A DNA stretch of 64,000 nt, from NCBI RefSeq assembly GCF_000731315.1, contig NZ_HG938353.1, positions 248,001 to 312,000 on the forward strand. The letters run 5' to 3'. The DNA is from Neorhizobium galegae bv. orientalis str. HAMBI 540. Its GTDB lineage: Bacteria; Pseudomonadota; Alphaproteobacteria; Rhizobiales; Rhizobiaceae. The stretch's first letter is position 1, and each line of letters opens with the position of its first letter. Below, one piece after another: positions 7,773-16,808 of this stretch. Below the pieces are notes generated by a model. The model had not been told where the DNA came from, ran no database searches, and was given only the letters and a program-made list of their open reading frames with translations. The translations under genes were made by a program, and so were the position numbers.

Positions 7773-10094
7773 TTACACAGTCTTGACGGGCGAATTCCGC
7801 AGCCTGGCCAGGAACTGCTCGAACGGCTCAGGACGGGCGTAGAGAAAGCCCTGCGCCAGGGTGCATCGTCTCGACTGCAGCCATTCTGCCTGCTGCTCTG
7901 TTTCGACACCCTCGGCGAGGACACGCATGTTCATGCGTTCGCCAAGCCGAATGATCATCTCGACGATCGTCTCGTTCTGGCCGGCACCGCCGAGACCGGC
8001 AATGAAGGACTGGTCGATCTTGAGTGTGGCGGCCTCCAGGGAGCGGAGCTTTGCCAAGGAAGAATAGCCCGTGCCGAAATCATCGATGGCGATGGCAAAT
8101 CCTTTGCGTCTGAGAATGGAGAGAACGTCGTCAGCATGTTGCTGCTCTTCCATGGCGACGGTCTCGGTAATCTCCAATTCCAGCCGATCCGGCGATAAGC
8201 CATAGCGGCGGATGGTCGCGATCAGTTCGTCGATGAACTCCTTTCGTCCAAGCTGCACCGGCGAGACATTGACGCCGAGGGTGATCCCTGGAAATCCCGC
8301 TTCGTCCATGGAGCGGAGCGCGCTGCAGGCCTGTTCCAGGATCTGCTGACCTAGGGGCACGATCAGCCCGTTCGCCTCTGCGAGCGGAATGAAATCCGCC
8401 GGAAAGATCGTCGATCCATCCGGGCGCGTCCAGCGCGCCAGGATCTCCGCGCCAACAATCCGATTGTCGGTCAGGTCGATCTGCGGCTGGAAAACGACAG
8501 TGATTTCCCGGTTGAGCACAGCCTTGTAAAGCTGCTGCGAAAGAGCGAACCGGCGGCGCGTTTCCTCTTCGACATTCGGATCGTATTCGATGAGTTGGCC
8601 GCTCGTCCCCTTCAGCCCGGCCTTCTTCAGGAGCAGAAGTCCTGTCGCGATGACGGTTTGAGCCGACGTGAAGTGATTGAGATCCAGAGACGCTGCCTCC
8701 GCGCCGAAAAACAGCGCTTCCGGGGTTTGGGCTCCCGCTTCGAGGCGGTTCACATAGTCGATCCGCACCAGATATTCCGGGCCGAGCACGGCAAATACAT
8801 CTTCATGCAAACGGGCGATCATGCAGGGCGGCGGAAAGGCCGCCGCCAGGCGCTTCACGAAGGCGCGCAGCAGATGATCGCCCTGTTCGACGCCGAGGGA
8901 GACGCAGCTTCTCGCATATTGGTTGAGTTCGATGAACAGGACCTTCCGCCTGCGGGGCGGCGGTATCTCGAGTGCCGCCTGAATGCCACGCTTCAGGGCG
9001 TTGCCGTTCGCGATCTCGAGCAGGCCGTCTTCGTAGGCGATCCGATCGAGCTGGCTCGTCAGCGCAACATTGATCAGGCCGGTGCCGATGTTGGTCGCGA
9101 AGACCCGCAGCAATTCCCGCTCCGTATCGTCGATGAGCCTGTTTGTCGCTATGTAGGCTGCCGCAGCAGGTGCGACCGCCTGGCCCGGGAAAAACAGAAC
9201 CTGCGCCTTTTCCGTCTCGATGCTCGCCTGTTCGTCCAGCGAGCGTTGGATCAATTCCCGAATCGATTGGTCGTTGATGGTGTCGAGGGTCTGGTTGATG
9301 GCCGAAGCGAACCGCCCCGCCGAGCCGATGATCCTCGGCGGATGTTCGTGGTCACGCCCGCGGACGCAGACGATGCCGTCCTCGCTGACGCCGAGAAGTG
9401 CGGCCAGTTCGTGGATCATCCGGCGGGAGAAATCTTCAAATCCCGAGGATCTTGCCAGGCTATTGCTCGCCTCGACAATGCTCTGGAGGCCTCGGCGGGC
9501 ACGGTTCAGCACATCGATCTGCTCGAAGGTCCTGAGGTTTGCGGTAAGAATGCTGTGAAGCCGCTCGTTGGTCAGGTCGGTCTTCAGCCAATAATCTGCG
9601 ATATCATAGGTCTCGAGCGACGATTGCATCGGCGCGATGCCTGGCTGTCCCGTGAGAAGCACGATACGCAGCTGCGAGTTGCCGAGAACTTCGCGGATCG
9701 TGCGGACCAGCCGGAGGCCCGCATCGTCCGTCTCCATCACCACATCGAGCAGCAGGACCGCGATTGAAGGCGTTTCGAGCAGAAGCTTGGCTGCCTCGTT
9801 GGCAGAACTGGCAATCAGTATACGCGGGGCGACGCCGCGATAGGTGTAGCCCGAAAGCGAGAGCTTGAGGGAATTCTGGAACATCGCATCGTCATCGACG
9901 CTCAAGATGGTGAAATCACGCATCTCCGCCCCGAATTGGTCGGGCGAGGCCCCCGTCCCGGCAGCGGGTTCCGGGTGAAATTCGAAGAGATCCTGAGATT
10001 GCGTTTCTTGTTCGATATCGCCCACGGACACATCCCCCGATTGTCGCGCAAGGGCAGGACCCTTGCATTTCCGCGAATCCATTAATTCATCCAA
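7773..10094 (-). CDS. Response regulator with DUF3369, degenerate GGDEF and EAL phosphodiesterase domains
   Basis: This 773-residue protein has four parts. A receiver domain (ILSVDDDAMFQNSLKL, phospho-Asp in LLLDVVMET) spans about residues 60-180. A GAF-like DUF3369 region follows to about 345. A GGDEF-like domain follows, whose signature is replaced by LHEDVF, so cyclase activity is unlikely. An EAL domain runs from about 515 to 760, with GAEILARW, ITETVAMEE, DDFGTGYSS and AEGVETEQQ retained. It should hydrolyse cyclic di-GMP under control of the kinase encoded immediately downstream. The start at 10094 could also be the in-frame ATG four codons later. Confidence 0.88.
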   Translation of the reverse strand: MDELMDSRKCKGPALARQSGDVSVGDIEQETQSQDLFEFHPEPAAGTGASPDQFGAEMRDFTILSVDDDAMFQNSLKLSLSGYTYRGVAPRILIASSANEAAKLLLETPSIAVLLLDVVMETDDAGLRLVRTIREVLGNSQLRIVLLTGQPGIAPMQSSLETYDIADYWLKTDLTNERLHSILTANLRTFEQIDVLNRARRGLQSIVEASNSLARSSGFEDFSRRMIHELAALLGVSEDGIVCVRGRDHEHPPRIIGSAGRFASAINQTLDTINDQSIRELIQRSLDEQASIETEKAQVLFFPGQAVAPAAAAYIATNRLIDDTERELLRVFATNIGTGLINVALTSQLDRIAYEDGLLEIANGNALKRGIQAALEIPPPRRRKVLFIELNQYARSCVSLGVEQGDHLLRAFVKRLAAAFPPPCMIARLHEDVFAVLGPEYLVRIDYVNRLEAGAQTPEALFFGAEAASLDLNHFTSAQTVIATGLLLLKKAGLKGTSGQLIEYDPNVEEETRRRFALSQQLYKAVLNREITVVFQPQIDLTDNRIVGAEILARWTRPDGSTIFPADFIPLAEANGLIVPLGQQILEQACSALRSMDEAGFPGITLGVNVSPVQLGRKEFIDELIATIRRYGLSPDRLELEITETVAMEEQQHADDVLSILRRKGFAIAIDDFGTGYSSLAKLRSLEAATLKIDQSFIAGLGGAGQNETIVEMIIRLGERMNMRVLAEGVETEQQAEWLQSRRCTLAQGFLYARPEPFEQFLARLRNSPVKTV

Positions 10095-10429
10095 AACCCT
10101 GGCATGTCTCGCAAAAAATGAGCGTGTGGCGAGATTTTGGTCTCAACTGCGGATCGAGGCCCGTTGCGGGACGGGAATGGTCGCCGTAAAAGGCGGGATC
10201 TCTCAAGCCGCGCTTGAATTGCGGCCGTGCGAAAGGCCGGCGTCGAAACTTTTATCCTTTCCCGCATGCCGCTGCTTGAGGAAGCCTATCGCTTCGGCGA
10301 AAAGGTATTGCCGCGTCTCGATGTTGCCCGCGAGGTATCGGTATCGCGTCATTTCACCTGGTCGACGCTCTTTGATTGTGGTCTCTCCACGGTCAAGACC
10401 GCCTGATCCTCCTGCAAAGGTAAGAACCC
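10095..10429. other. Divergent intergenic region
   Basis: These 335 bases separate the EAL response-regulator gene from the TRAP permease gene. They must hold both promoters. I see no convincing -35/-10 pair, inverted repeat or small gene. A GCAAAGG ribosome-site-like stretch lies just before the GTG start at 10430. Confidence 0.5.
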
Positions 10430-12262
10430 GTGGCAGCCAGCCGATCCGATTTTCTCGAGCAGACGGCAATCCCCGGCGACGGTATCGCAGCGAGGGTGCT
10501 GAAGGGCGTTGAGACTGTCCTCGGCGCCATCGCGGCGCTCATCCTCGCCGTTCTGCTGACGGTGGTGCTGGTCAGCGTCTGCCTGCGTTATTTCTTCAAC
10601 ACTGGTTTCATCGGCACCGAGGACCTCGGCATCTGGCTGCATGTGGCGCTGATCTCGATCGGCGCCCCGCTCAGCCTCAACAGCGCGCTGGCGATGCGGT
10701 TGGATGTTTTCGTGCGTTTGGCTCCCGCTCGGCTGCTGCCGGTAACCCAGGTGCTGGCGGACGTGTTCACGGTGCTTGCGGCGCTGATCTTGCTGTTTGG
10801 CGGTTCCGAAATCATGGCCATGCTCGGCGGTATTTCTCCGACGCTTGGCGTTCCGGAGTGGATACGCTTCGGTTTCCTTGGTGCAGGCGGCGTGCTGATC
10901 ATCATTGTCCTTGTATTGCAGCGGGCAGCCGAGGGCAGGGTGCTGCCGGTGCTGATATCGCTTAGCCTCGGCGTAGCGCTTTATTTCGGCATTCCCGAAG
11001 TCTTCATCGATAGCGAATTGCCGCCGAGCCTTTTCCTGGCATTGGTCGCCGCGCTCGGCCTTGTGCTGGCGGCGCCGTTGGCGCATGCGTTCTTGACCGC
11101 AGCCTATGTGGCGATCACCTTCGGCAGCAGCCTGCCGGAGCCGGCGATCGTGTCCTCGACGGTCACCGGCATGTCGAAATTCCTGCTGCTGGCCATTCCC
11201 TTCTTCCTGCTGGCCGGCGGGTTGCTGACCTCTTCCGGCGTCGCCAACCAGCTCGTCCGTTTCGCCGCATCCATGGTGGGACACCGCCGGGCGGGGTTGG
11301 CGCAGACGACGCTGCTGACCAGCGTGCTGTTCTCGGGCGCGTCGGGCTCATCCGTCGCCAACGCTGCCTTCGGCGCCTCGACCTTCCAGCCGGAACTGGT
11401 GAAGCACGGCTATCCGCCGGCCCAGGCGGGGGCGATCATCGCCGCGACCTCGGTGCTCGACAACGTCATCCCGCCGTCGATCGCCTTCCTCATCCTCGCG
11501 ACCGCCACCAATCTGTCGGTCGGCTCGCTGCTGGTCGGCGGTTTCTTCGCCGGCGGCCTGATGGCGATCTGCCTGGCGGTGGCCATCCATATGTCGGTCC
11601 GCGAGCAGGTCGCCTTGCCGCGCGCCTCCGGACGCGAGCGCTGGCAGGCCGCCATCTCGGCCATTCCCGCCTTCGGCCTCGGCATCATCGTCGTGGTCGG
11701 CATCCGCATCGGTATCGTCACCACGACGGAAGCGGCTGCTCTCGCGGCGCTCTATACGATTATCCTCGCCGTCTGGGGGAGGGTGGGAGCCGGCTCGCTG
11801 CTCGCCTCGTTCCGGCAGGCTGCGACGGAGTCCGCTGCGATCGGCCTCTTGATCGGTACGGCCGGCCCCTTCGCCTTCCTGCTTGCGGTCGACAATGTCT
11901 CCGGCCTCGTCTCGGAGTTCGTGACGAAGCTCGGCGGCAGTGCGCTGGCGGTCATCGTCCTCTCCAACGTTATCCTGCTGGTCGTCGGCCTGGTGCTCGA
12001 TATCGGCGCGGCGATCCTGCTGTTCGGCCCGATCCTGCTGCCGGCCGCCGTCGCCGCGGGGATCGATCCGATCCATTTCGGCGTCATCATCGTCGTCAAC
12101 CTGATGATCCACGGCCTGACGCCGCCGCTCGGCATGCTGATCTTCGTGGTCAGCGGCGTCACCCGCATCCCCGCGGCCGCGCTGTTCAAGGCGGTCGTGC
12201 CCTATCTGCTTGCACTTCTGGTTTCCCTGGCGATCCTTTGCGCCTGGGCGATCATCTTTTAA
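10430..12262 (+). CDS. TRAP transporter fused permease (DctQ small subunit joined to DctM large subunit)
   Basis: This 610-residue, highly hydrophobic protein starts with GTG. Residues 20-160 match the four-helix DctQ domain (VCLRYFFNTGFIGTEDLGIW is typical). The rest, from about residue 190, is the DctM large permease with SGSSVANAAFGASTFQPELV, NVIPPSIAFLILATATNLSV and the C-terminal NLMIHGLTPPLGMLIFVVSG. Fused QM permeases are a known TRAP variant. It imports an unidentified carboxylate or related solute with sodium, using the binding protein encoded 29 bases downstream in the same operon. Confidence 0.9.
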   Translation: MAASRSDFLEQTAIPGDGIAARVLKGVETVLGAIAALILAVLLTVVLVSVCLRYFFNTGFIGTEDLGIWLHVALISIGAPLSLNSALAMRLDVFVRLAPARLLPVTQVLADVFTVLAALILLFGGSEIMAMLGGISPTLGVPEWIRFGFLGAGGVLIIIVLVLQRAAEGRVLPVLISLSLGVALYFGIPEVFIDSELPPSLFLALVAALGLVLAAPLAHAFLTAAYVAITFGSSLPEPAIVSSTVTGMSKFLLLAIPFFLLAGGLLTSSGVANQLVRFAASMVGHRRAGLAQTTLLTSVLFSGASGSSVANAAFGASTFQPELVKHGYPPAQAGAIIAATSVLDNVIPPSIAFLILATATNLSVGSLLVGGFFAGGLMAICLAVAIHMSVREQVALPRASGRERWQAAISAIPAFGLGIIVVVGIRIGIVTTTEAAALAALYTIILAVWGRVGAGSLLASFRQAATESAAIGLLIGTAGPFAFLLAVDNVSGLVSEFVTKLGGSALAVIVLSNVILLVVGLVLDIGAAILLFGPILLPAAVAAGIDPIHFGVIIVVNLMIHGLTPPLGMLIFVVSGVTRIPAAALFKAVVPYLLALLVSLAILCAWAIIF

Positions 12263-12291
12263 CCGCTTCACATCTCCGGGGACCTTAAGAC

Positions 12292-13290
12292 ATGGACAAC
12301 ATCAACCGCCGAACCCTCCTGAAGGCCGCCACAGCAACCGGCGTGGCGCTTGCCGCGCCCGTCTTCGTGCGCAGCGCCGCCGCCCGCACCACGACGATCA
12401 CCACCGCCTCGCTGCTTGGCGACGACAAACCGGAATCGAAGATCTGGGTGAAGATCGGCGAGCTGGTGGAAGCCAAGCTGCCGGGCCAGTTCAAATTCAA
12501 CGTCGTCAAGAACGGCGCGCTCGGCGGCGAGAAGGAAGTGGCCGAAGGTGCCCGCCTCGGTGCCGTGCAGGCAAGCCTTTCGACCGTCTCGTCACTGTCG
12601 GGCTGGGTGCCGGAACTGCAGGTCCTCGATCTGCCGTTCCTCTTCCGCGACGCAGCACATGTCCGCAAGACGGTCGATGGCAGCATCGGCGCCGACCTCA
12701 AGCAGAAGCTCGCCGCGCAGAATTTCGTGATCGGCGACTTCATCAACTACGGCGCCCGCCATCTGCTGACCAAGGAGCCGGTCACCCGTCCGGAACAGCT
12801 GAAGGGCAAGAAGATCCGCGTCATCCAGAGCCCGCTGCACACCAAGCTGTGGAGCGCCTTCGGCACCGCACCGGTCGGCATTCCGATCACCGAGACCTAT
12901 AATGCGCTGGCGACCGGCGTTGCCGACGCCATGGACCTCACCAAATCCGCCTATGCCGGCTTCAAGCTCTATGAAGTCGTGCCCTACATGACCGAGACCG
13001 GCCATATCTGGGCGTCCGGCGTCATCTATTATTCCGCAAGCTTCTGGAACCAGCTGAACCCCGAGCAGAAGACGGTCTTCCAGGAGGCCTCGAAGGAAGG
13101 AGCTGCCTATTTCAACCAGCTCATCGTCGACGACGAGGCGGCATCCGTCGCGGTGTCGCTGAAGAATGGCGGTAAGCTCTTGAAGCCGGAAGTCTTCGAG
13201 GAATGGCAGAAGGGCGCGCAAGGAGTGTGGCAGGATTTTGCCGCAATCGCCGGTGGCATCGACAGGATCAAGGCAATCCAGTCGGCCTGA
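12292..13290 (+). CDS. TRAP transporter substrate-binding protein, DctP type
   Basis: This 332-residue protein has a twin-arginine-like signal (NRRTLLKAATATGVALAAP) and the DctP fold: GALGGEKEVAEGARLGAVQA, LDLPFLFRDAAHVRKTVDG, and the conserved arginine-containing GKKIRVIQSPLHTKLWSAFG, followed by TYNALATGVADAMD. It is periplasmic and delivers substrate to the fused permease encoded upstream. The ligand cannot be read from the sequence. A strong terminator follows, so the operon has two genes. Confidence 0.92.
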   Translation: MDNINRRTLLKAATATGVALAAPVFVRSAAARTTTITTASLLGDDKPESKIWVKIGELVEAKLPGQFKFNVVKNGALGGEKEVAEGARLGAVQASLSTVSSLSGWVPELQVLDLPFLFRDAAHVRKTVDGSIGADLKQKLAAQNFVIGDFINYGARHLLTKEPVTRPEQLKGKKIRVIQSPLHTKLWSAFGTAPVGIPITETYNALATGVADAMDLTKSAYAGFKLYEVVPYMTETGHIWASGVIYYSASFWNQLNPEQKTVFQEASKEGAAYFNQLIVDDEAASVAVSLKNGGKLLKPEVFEEWQKGAQGVWQDFAAIAGGIDRIKAIQSA

Positions 13291-13323
13291 TAGCATTTTC
13301 CAAAGGTTAAGAAAATTTAATGT

Positions 13324-13356
13324 GGCACCGCAAACGCGGTGCCATTTCTGTTTTTT
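13324..13356 (+). terminator. Rho-independent terminator of the TRAP operon
   Basis: The stem GGCACCGC / GCGGTGCC (13324-13343) has the loop AAAC and is followed by ATTTCTGTTTTTT. Confidence 0.9.
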
Positions 13357-13452
13357 CAGCTCGATTTAAGGCAAAAATGCCCAATTCCAGTCATTTTAAG
13401 CGAGTCGAGTAAGTGGACGCTGCCTTCTTTCGACCCGAAAGTGAACACATTT

Positions 13453-13467
13453 TTGTGCACTGCACTA
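13453..13467 (+). promoter_or_regulatory. PhaR-like operator upstream of the small HTH gene
   Basis: TTGTGC-ACT-GCACTA at 13453-13467 is identical in 13 of 15 positions to the operator TTGTGC-ACC-GCACAA in front of the phasin gene. A plausible promoter (TTGTCT at 13475-13480, TATGTT at 13497-13502, 16-bp spacer) follows. It lies 136 bp before the HTH gene start. The remainder of the 13291-13602 gap holds only the TRAP terminator and no gene I can support. Confidence 0.45.
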
Positions 13468-13602
13468 ATCGCCCTTGTCTCGGTCGTCAGCATGCCTATG
13501 TTTGCGGCAGCCGGTGCCTAATTTTTTAGACTCCTGCGTCTCGGGCGTTCGTCCCCCTTCACCTGACCGGTTTTCGGCAGGCCATTCTAGAAGGAGCATA
13601 CA

Positions 13603-13848
13603 ATGACAATTTCGATCAATAATTTCGCATCCGCCAATGGAGCGAAGCTTTCTCCGCAGCATATTGCCTCAGCCGTCGCCGAAACGCGCCGTTCTGTCGG
13701 CTACAGCATCGAAGAGCTTGCCATCACGACCGGCCTCGTCAACGACGAGATCGTTCGTATTGAAAACGGCACCGATGCCGACCCAGCTAAGCTGAAGCGC
13801 ATTGCCGCGGCACTCAAGGTTCCGGTTACGACCTTCCTGCCTTCTTGA
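13603..13848 (+). CDS. Small XRE-type helix-turn-helix protein
   Basis: This 81-residue protein has a strong ribosome site (AGAAGGAGC) before the ATG. Residues 20-79 fit an XRE/Cro-type HTH: LSPQHIASAVAETRRSVGYS, then IEELAITTGLVNDEIVRIEN and AKLKRIAAALKVPVTTFL. No second domain is present, so it is either a stand-alone DNA-binding regulator or an antitoxin-like protein without a visible toxin partner. It is monocistronic with its own terminator. A PhaR-like operator upstream hints at a link to polyhydroxybutyrate metabolism, which is inference. Confidence 0.75.
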   Translation: MTISINNFASANGAKLSPQHIASAVAETRRSVGYSIEELAITTGLVNDEIVRIENGTDADPAKLKRIAAALKVPVTTFLPS

Positions 13849-13859
13849 TACAAGGTTTT

Positions 13860-13907
13860 CCGGCCGCTCCGGCGGCCGGACCCTGTTTGGGTCTTCTCGT
13901 TTTTTCT
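13860..13907 (+). terminator. Tandem terminator hairpins after the HTH gene
   Basis: The first stem is CCGGCCGC / GCGGCCGG (13860-13879, loop TCCG). A second stem GACCC / GGGTC (13879-13893) follows directly and ends in TTCTCGTTTTTTC. Confidence 0.85.
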
Positions 13908-13927
13908 CGTGAAGACCGTCCTATCCG

Positions 13928-14809
13928 TCACACAAAAATGTGGCTTTCCCCATCGACCAATTCCTTCAGAAACTCGACCACCGTCCTCAGCCGCATCAGG
14001 TCGCGGGTCGTTTCGTGGTAGGTGGTCCAGTAGGACCGCCGGATGATGGTCTCGGGCAGAACACGAACCAGTTCCGGATATTGTCGCGCGACATAGTCGT
14101 GAAGGATGCCAATGCCGGCGCCGGAACGGACCGCCTCGGTCTGGCCGATCGCGCTTGAAATCTCGAAGCTGGCATCCCAATCCCGCATCACCTCGCCGGT
14201 GAAATTCAAGGACGGCGAAAAAATCAGGTCCTCCACATAACCGATGCGGGGATGGCTCTTCAGGGCCTCTACCGTCTGCGGTGTTCCTGCCTGATCGAGA
14301 TAGGTCTTCGAGGCATAGAGGCCGAGCGTGTAATCGGTCAGTTTCGAAGAGACAAGCCGGCCCTGTTCCGGGCGTTCGATGGTGATGGCGATATCCGCCT
14401 CCCGCTGGGAGAGCGAGAAGGATCGCGGCACGGGCACCAGCTGCAGCTTGAGTTCCGGATGGCGGCGCGTCAGCCGTCCGAGCCGTGAGGCAAGGAAGGA
14501 AACGCCAAAGCCGTCGGGCGCCCCGATTCTGACCGTGCCGGCGATCGCCGCGTCGATCCGCCCGGTACTCGCCTGCGCTGCCAGCATCTCCGTTTCCATC
14601 CGCTCGGCAGCTCGAAAGAACACCTCGCCCTCTGCGGTCAATTCGCAGCCATTGGTCCGGCGGATGAGGAGGCGAGTACGCAAATCCTCTTCCAGCGCCG
14701 TCACCCTCCGCCCGAGCGTCGCATGGTTGACACCGAGTCGCCGCGAAGCAGCCAGGATCTGGCCGGCGCGGGCTACCGCCAGAAACATGCGGACATCGTC
14801 CCAGTTCAT
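13928..14809 (-). CDS. LysR family transcriptional regulator
   Basis: This 293-residue protein has the LysR N-terminal HTH (MNWDDVRMFLAVARAGQILA, RRLGVNHATLGRRVTALEED) and a substrate-binding-like effector domain from about residue 90. It is encoded 27 bases downstream of a small monooxygenase gene on the same strand and faces away from mmsA. Subgroup features (MNWDDVR start, TLGRRVTALE) are those of LysR regulators often found beside aldehyde dehydrogenases. Control of mmsA and of the monooxygenase is likely from position but not shown. Confidence 0.9.
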   Translation of the reverse strand: MNWDDVRMFLAVARAGQILAASRRLGVNHATLGRRVTALEEDLRTRLLIRRTNGCELTAEGEVFFRAAERMETEMLAAQASTGRIDAAIAGTVRIGAPDGFGVSFLASRLGRLTRRHPELKLQLVPVPRSFSLSQREADIAITIERPEQGRLVSSKLTDYTLGLYASKTYLDQAGTPQTVEALKSHPRIGYVEDLIFSPSLNFTGEVMRDWDASFEISSAIGQTEAVRSGAGIGILHDYVARQYPELVRVLPETIIRRSYWTTYHETTRDLMRLRTVVEFLKELVDGESHIFV

Positions 14810-14836
14810 TGTTGGTCGTCTTTCAATGTTTGCTGC

Positions 14837-15145
14837 TTACTTTGCTCGCATCATCACCGGATCGAGGTCGATCAGCCTGAGAGACTTCACCATGTCCGCC
14901 GTATGTTCTTTATACTTCAGGAAATGCGGCGTCCGGAGATGGGCCTCGTAGGCTTTCTGGTCCGCATATACCTCCAGGATACGGACTTGCTCAGGCCGTT
15001 CCTTTTCTGCGACGGCATGCAACATCAGCACGCCCGGCTCATTGTCCACCGATGCCTCGATTTCCTCGGCAAGGAGGGCTCGATAGGGGTCGATTTGTGC
15101 GGGATGAATTTCCAGTTCCGCAATCCTGACGATCTTGCCAGACAT
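14837..15145 (-). CDS. Putative quinol monooxygenase (ABM domain)
   Basis: This 102-residue single-domain protein shows the antibiotic-biosynthesis-monooxygenase ferredoxin-like fold: IVRIAELEIHPAQIDPYRAL, then EPGVLMLHAVAEKERPEQVR, ILEVYADQKAYEAHLRTPHF and KYKEHTADMV. Family members such as YgiN oxidise quinols or act on small aromatic substrates without cofactors. It is the first gene of a likely two-gene unit with the LysR regulator and is divergent from mmsA across 113 bases. The substrate is unknown. Confidence 0.85.
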   Translation of the reverse strand: MSGKIVRIAELEIHPAQIDPYRALLAEEIEASVDNEPGVLMLHAVAEKERPEQVRILEVYADQKAYEAHLRTPHFLKYKEHTADMVKSLRLIDLDPVMMRAK

Positions 15146-15171
15146 GATAGCCCCGGTCTTGCTTCAATTTC

Positions 15172-15210
15172 TGCACAACGGATGCTTATTCCACTCCATT
15201 GCTTTGTGCA
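15172..15210. promoter_or_regulatory. Inverted TGCACAA half-sites between the monooxygenase and mmsA genes
   Basis: TGCACAA (15172-15178) and its reverse complement TTGTGCA (15204-15210) are 25 bases apart in the short divergent promoter region. The flanks are also similar (TTxTGCACAAxG in 10 of 12 positions). A LysR-type dimer pair binding here is the natural guess, given the adjacent LysR gene. Confidence 0.45.
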
Positions 15211-15258
15211 AATCGAAGTGTAGACTCCCGCCACTTACCAAAAATGGAGGAGCATACC

Positions 15259-16755
15259 ATGCGTGAGATCGGGCATTTCATCGGCGGCAAGCATGTCGCC
15301 GGCACCAGCGGCCGCACGGCTGACGTCTTCAATCCGGCAACTGGCGAAGTCCAGGCGAAGGTTTCGCTTGCCAGCGTTTCGGAAATCCGCGCTGCAGTCG
15401 AAAACGCCAAGCAGGCTCAGCCGAAATGGGCTGCCACCAATCCGCAGCGTCGCGCCCGCGTCTTCATGAAGTTCGTCGACCTGCTCAACCAGAACATGGA
15501 TGAACTCGCCGAGATGCTGTCGAAGGAACACGGCAAGACGGTCGAGGATTCCAAGGGCGACGTCATCCGCGGCCTGGAAGTCTGCGAATTCGTGATCGGC
15601 ATCCCGCATCTGTCGAAGGGCGAGTTCACCGAGGGCGCCGGTCCGCAGATCGACATGTATTCGATGCGCCAGCCGGTCGGCATCGGGGCCGGCATCACCC
15701 CGTTCAATTTCCCGGGCATGATCCCGATGTGGATGTTCGCGCCGGCGATCGCCTGCGGCAATGCCTTCATCCTGAAGCCGTCGGAGCGTGATCCGTCCCT
15801 GCCGATGCGCCTCGCCGAACTGATGATCGAAGCGGGCCTGCCTGCCGGTATCCTCAACGTCGTCAATGGCGACAAGGCGGCCGTCGACGCGATCCTCACC
15901 GATCCGGATATCGGCGCCATCTCCTTCGTCGGCTCGACCCCGATCGCCCGTTACGTCTATGGCACGGCTGCCATGAACGGCAAGCGCGCGCAGTGCTTCG
16001 GCGGCGCCAAGAACCACATGATCATCATGCCGGACGCCGATCTCGACCAGGCCGTCAACGCGCTGATGGGGGCCGGCTACGGTTCCGCCGGCGAGCGCTG
16101 CATGGCTGTTTCGGTTGCCGTTCCGGTCGGCGAGGAAACCGCCAACCGCCTCGTCGAAAAGCTGATCCCGAAGATCGAGTCCCTGCGTATCGGCCCCTAC
16201 ACGGACGAAAAGGCCGACATGGGACCGGTCGTCACCAAGGAAGCACACGCCCGCATCAACGGATTGATCAACCGCGGCGTCGAGGAAGGCGCCAAGCTTC
16301 TGGTCGATGGCCGCGGCTTCAAGCTGCAGGGTTACGAGAACGGCTATTTCGTCGGCGGCACGCTGTTCGACCATGTCACGCCTGAGATGGACATCTACAA
16401 GCAGGAAATCTTCGGCCCTGTCCTCTCGGTCGTCCGCGCCCATAACTATGAAGAAGCGCTCGATCTGCCGATGAAGCATGAATACGGCAACGGCGTTGCG
16501 ATCTACACCCGCGACGGCGATGCCGCCCGTGACTTCGCCAGCCGCATCAATATCGGTATGATCGGCATCAACGTTCCGATCCCCGTTCCGCTCGCCTATC
16601 ACTCGTTCGGTGGCTGGAAGGCTTCGAGCTTCGGCGATCTCAACCAGCACGGCACGGATTCGATCAAGTTCTGGACCAAGACCAAGACGATCACCGCCCG
16701 CTGGCCGTCCGGCATCAAGGATGGTGCCGAATTCGTCATGCCGACGATGAAGTAA
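15259..16755 (+). CDS. mmsA: CoA-acylating methylmalonate-semialdehyde dehydrogenase
   Basis: The start at 15259 is chosen because GGAGGA lies six bases upstream and it gives the 498-residue length usual for MmsA; an upstream in-frame start at 15199 adds 20 unconserved residues. The protein has the aldehyde dehydrogenase NAD-binding motif TPFNFPGMIPMWMFAPAIAC, GSTPIARYVYGTAAMNGKRA, and the catalytic cysteine in AGERCMAVS near residue 282. It converts (methyl)malonate semialdehyde to acyl-CoA in valine, thymine or inositol breakdown. It is monocistronic with a good terminator. Confidence 0.93.
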   Translation: MREIGHFIGGKHVAGTSGRTADVFNPATGEVQAKVSLASVSEIRAAVENAKQAQPKWAATNPQRRARVFMKFVDLLNQNMDELAEMLSKEHGKTVEDSKGDVIRGLEVCEFVIGIPHLSKGEFTEGAGPQIDMYSMRQPVGIGAGITPFNFPGMIPMWMFAPAIACGNAFILKPSERDPSLPMRLAELMIEAGLPAGILNVVNGDKAAVDAILTDPDIGAISFVGSTPIARYVYGTAAMNGKRAQCFGGAKNHMIIMPDADLDQAVNALMGAGYGSAGERCMAVSVAVPVGEETANRLVEKLIPKIESLRIGPYTDEKADMGPVVTKEAHARINGLINRGVEEGAKLLVDGRGFKLQGYENGYFVGGTLFDHVTPEMDIYKQEIFGPVLSVVRAHNYEEALDLPMKHEYGNGVAIYTRDGDAARDFASRINIGMIGINVPIPVPLAYHSFGGWKASSFGDLNQHGTDSIKFWTKTKTITARWPSGIKDGAEFVMPTMK

Positions 16756-16780
16756 GCAAAAACTCGGTCGAATTATCAGG

Positions 16781-16808
16781 CGGGCCTCTTCGGGGGCCCG
16801 TTTTTGTT
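16781..16808 (+). terminator. Terminator of mmsA
   Basis: A CGGGCCTC / GGGGCCCG stem (16781-16800) is followed by TTTTTGTTGTT. Confidence 0.85.

Noticed and set aside
13441..13521. A 26-residue hydrophobic peptide from GTG 13441 (VNTFLCTALIALVSVV then SMPMFAAAGA)
   Set aside because: It looks like a signal peptide, but there is no ribosome site and the stop follows directly. The PhaR-like inverted repeat lies within it, so a regulatory region is the simpler reading.
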